Shown here in pieces: positions 14,295 to 14,895 of a stretch of DNA of 14,895 nucleotides (positions are counted from its first letter, which is position 1; each line of letters starts with the position of its first letter). Source of the stretch: JBCCGE01 sp039029455 (lineage in GTDB: Bacteria > Pseudomonadota > Gammaproteobacteria > Arenicellales > Poriferihabitantaceae); assembly GCA_039029455.1 (NCBI GenBank), contig JBCCGE010000078.1, positions 1 to 14,895 on the forward strand. Direction: 5' to 3'. A program made the position numbers and the translations under genes. A model generated the notes under the pieces. It had not been told where the DNA came from. It made no database searches and saw only the letters and a program-made list of their open reading frames with translations.

Positions 14295-14609
14295 ATGCTT
14301 CAAAATTCAATTGAAAAAAAGCTGTCAGCGCTTGAACCGTTTCACCTCGAAGTCATCAACGAGAGTCATCAACACAACGTGCCGCCCAATTCTGAAACTC
14401 ATTTTAAAGTCATTATTGTCTCGGACAAATTTGAGGGCGCAGGACTGGTGGGTCGACATCGGATGGTGAATGCACAACTTGCTGAGGAACTCGCCGGCGG
14501 TGTTCACGCCCTTGCACTTCATACCATGACGCCCGACGAGTGGTTTGAAAAGGGAGGGTCGAGCCCGGATTCGCCGGATTGTCTGGGCGGTTCTGCTAAG
14601 TCCGGCTGA
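14295..14609 (+). CDS. bolA: BolA family protein
   Basis: 104 residues from the ATG at 14295, which sits 6 bases after GGAG (14285-14288). ATGs at 14283 and 14292 are in frame but 14295 gives the usual MLQNSIEKKL N-terminus. The fold signatures are clear: HLEVINESHQHNVP (17-30), ETHFKVIIVSDKFEG (34-48), RHRMVNAQLAEEL (54-66) and VHALALHTMTPDEW (70-83), followed by the short C-terminal SPDCLGGS in which Cys96 matches the tail of E. coli BolA. The invariant His76 expected to help ligate the [2Fe-2S] cluster with a monothiol glutaredoxin is present. BolA proteins act in iron-sulfur handling and in stress and biofilm control. It is followed by glpE 15 bases later. Confidence 0.93.
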   Translation: MLQNSIEKKLSALEPFHLEVINESHQHNVPPNSETHFKVIIVSDKFEGAGLVGRHRMVNAQLAEELAGGVHALALHTMTPDEWFEKGGSSPDSPDCLGGSAKSG

Positions 14610-14624
14610 TACCTGAGTGAGTTC

Positions 14625-14895
14625 ATGGCATTTATCCGGATCGACTCAAAAGAAGCTCAGAGACTCATAGATGATGAGTCAGCAGCGGTTGTTGATATTC
14701 GCGATAGAGTGTCGTTCGAAAGCGGGCGCATCAAAAACGCTGACCATATTGACAATGAAAGCGTTCTGACCTGGATCGAAACAGCCAACAAGGATTTGCC
14801 GATTATTGTGTGTTGTTACCACGGCAACATGAGTCAGGGTGCCGCGGAATACCTAAATCAAAACGGCTTTGAAAAAAGTTATAGCCTGGATGGTG
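14625..14895 (+). CDS. glpE: GlpE thiosulfate sulfurtransferase (rhodanese), 3' end cut off
   Basis: About 90 residues are visible from the ATG at 14625 (GTGAG 4 bases upstream), and the frame is still open at the window edge, so roughly 15-20 residues are missing. It is a single-domain rhodanese. VVDIRDRVSFESGRIKNADH (22-41) is the first conserved segment. IVCCYHGNMSQGAAEYL (61-77) carries the active-site loop, with catalytic Cys64 in CYHGNMS, very close to the CYHGNSS of E. coli GlpE (Cys65). SYSLDGG at the end matches the following YSIDGG. The enzyme transfers sulfane sulfur from thiosulfate to cyanide or a thiol acceptor such as thioredoxin in the cytoplasm. No glp genes are in view. Its place just after bolA suggests co-transcription. 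Confidence 0.9.
   Translation, partial: MAFIRIDSKEAQRLIDDESAAVVDIRDRVSFESGRIKNADHIDNESVLTWIETANKDLPIIVCCYHGNMSQGAAEYLNQNGFEKSYSLDG

Noticed and set aside
1..14895. CRISPR array, tRNA, rRNA, phage or restriction-modification genes
   Set aside because: I looked for regularly spaced repeats, cloverleaf-like segments and hallmark protein motifs and found none. No defence locus can be supported beyond the speculative DUF2726 protein.

Overview
The window reads as a free-living, probably marine gammaproteobacterium of medium GC. The taxonomic clues are hspQ, a bolA-glpE pair, a gammaproteobacterial-type class I aromatic/aspartate aminotransferase and a cyclic-nucleotide-binding protein next to a large ABC exporter. 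This placement is inferred from gene content only. No rRNA, tRNA, CRISPR array, intact insertion sequence or prophage gene was found.

Layout. 1-431 has no gene I can support. 432-1037 (-) encodes a small exported protein with a Tat-like signal. 1038-1373 is a gap with one coding-looking but startless frame. 1374-5644 (-) is a likely operon, transcribed in the order NAD-dependent epimerase/dehydratase, free-standing cyclic-nucleotide-binding protein, 868-residue ABC-exporter-like protein. Upstream of it on the same strand is a small HxH metal-dependent-hydrolase-like gene (5845-6681), preceded by a perfect 17-bp palindrome. A divergent region leads to an exported M28 metallopeptidase (6972-7967, +), which converges on hspQ and the aminotransferase gene (7979-9559, -). 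A second divergent region leads to a membrane-anchored DUF2726/zinc-finger protein (9830-10699, +). A 568-bp gap with inverted repeats follows, then a secreted seven-bladed FG-GAP propeller protein, an EamA transporter, BolA, and the start of GlpE, which is cut by the window end.

How the genes work together. Most appear to be independent housekeeping or envelope genes. The notable unit is 1374-5644. The ABC protein has lost the Walker A, Walker B/catalytic glutamate and H-loop signatures, yet keeps a full transmembrane domain and an uninterrupted 868-codon frame. It is paired with a cyclic-nucleotide sensor that has no DNA-binding domain. I infer a membrane protein that has dropped ATP hydrolysis and may be gated or scaffolded by a nucleotide-binding partner. 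This is the best candidate here for something not previously described.
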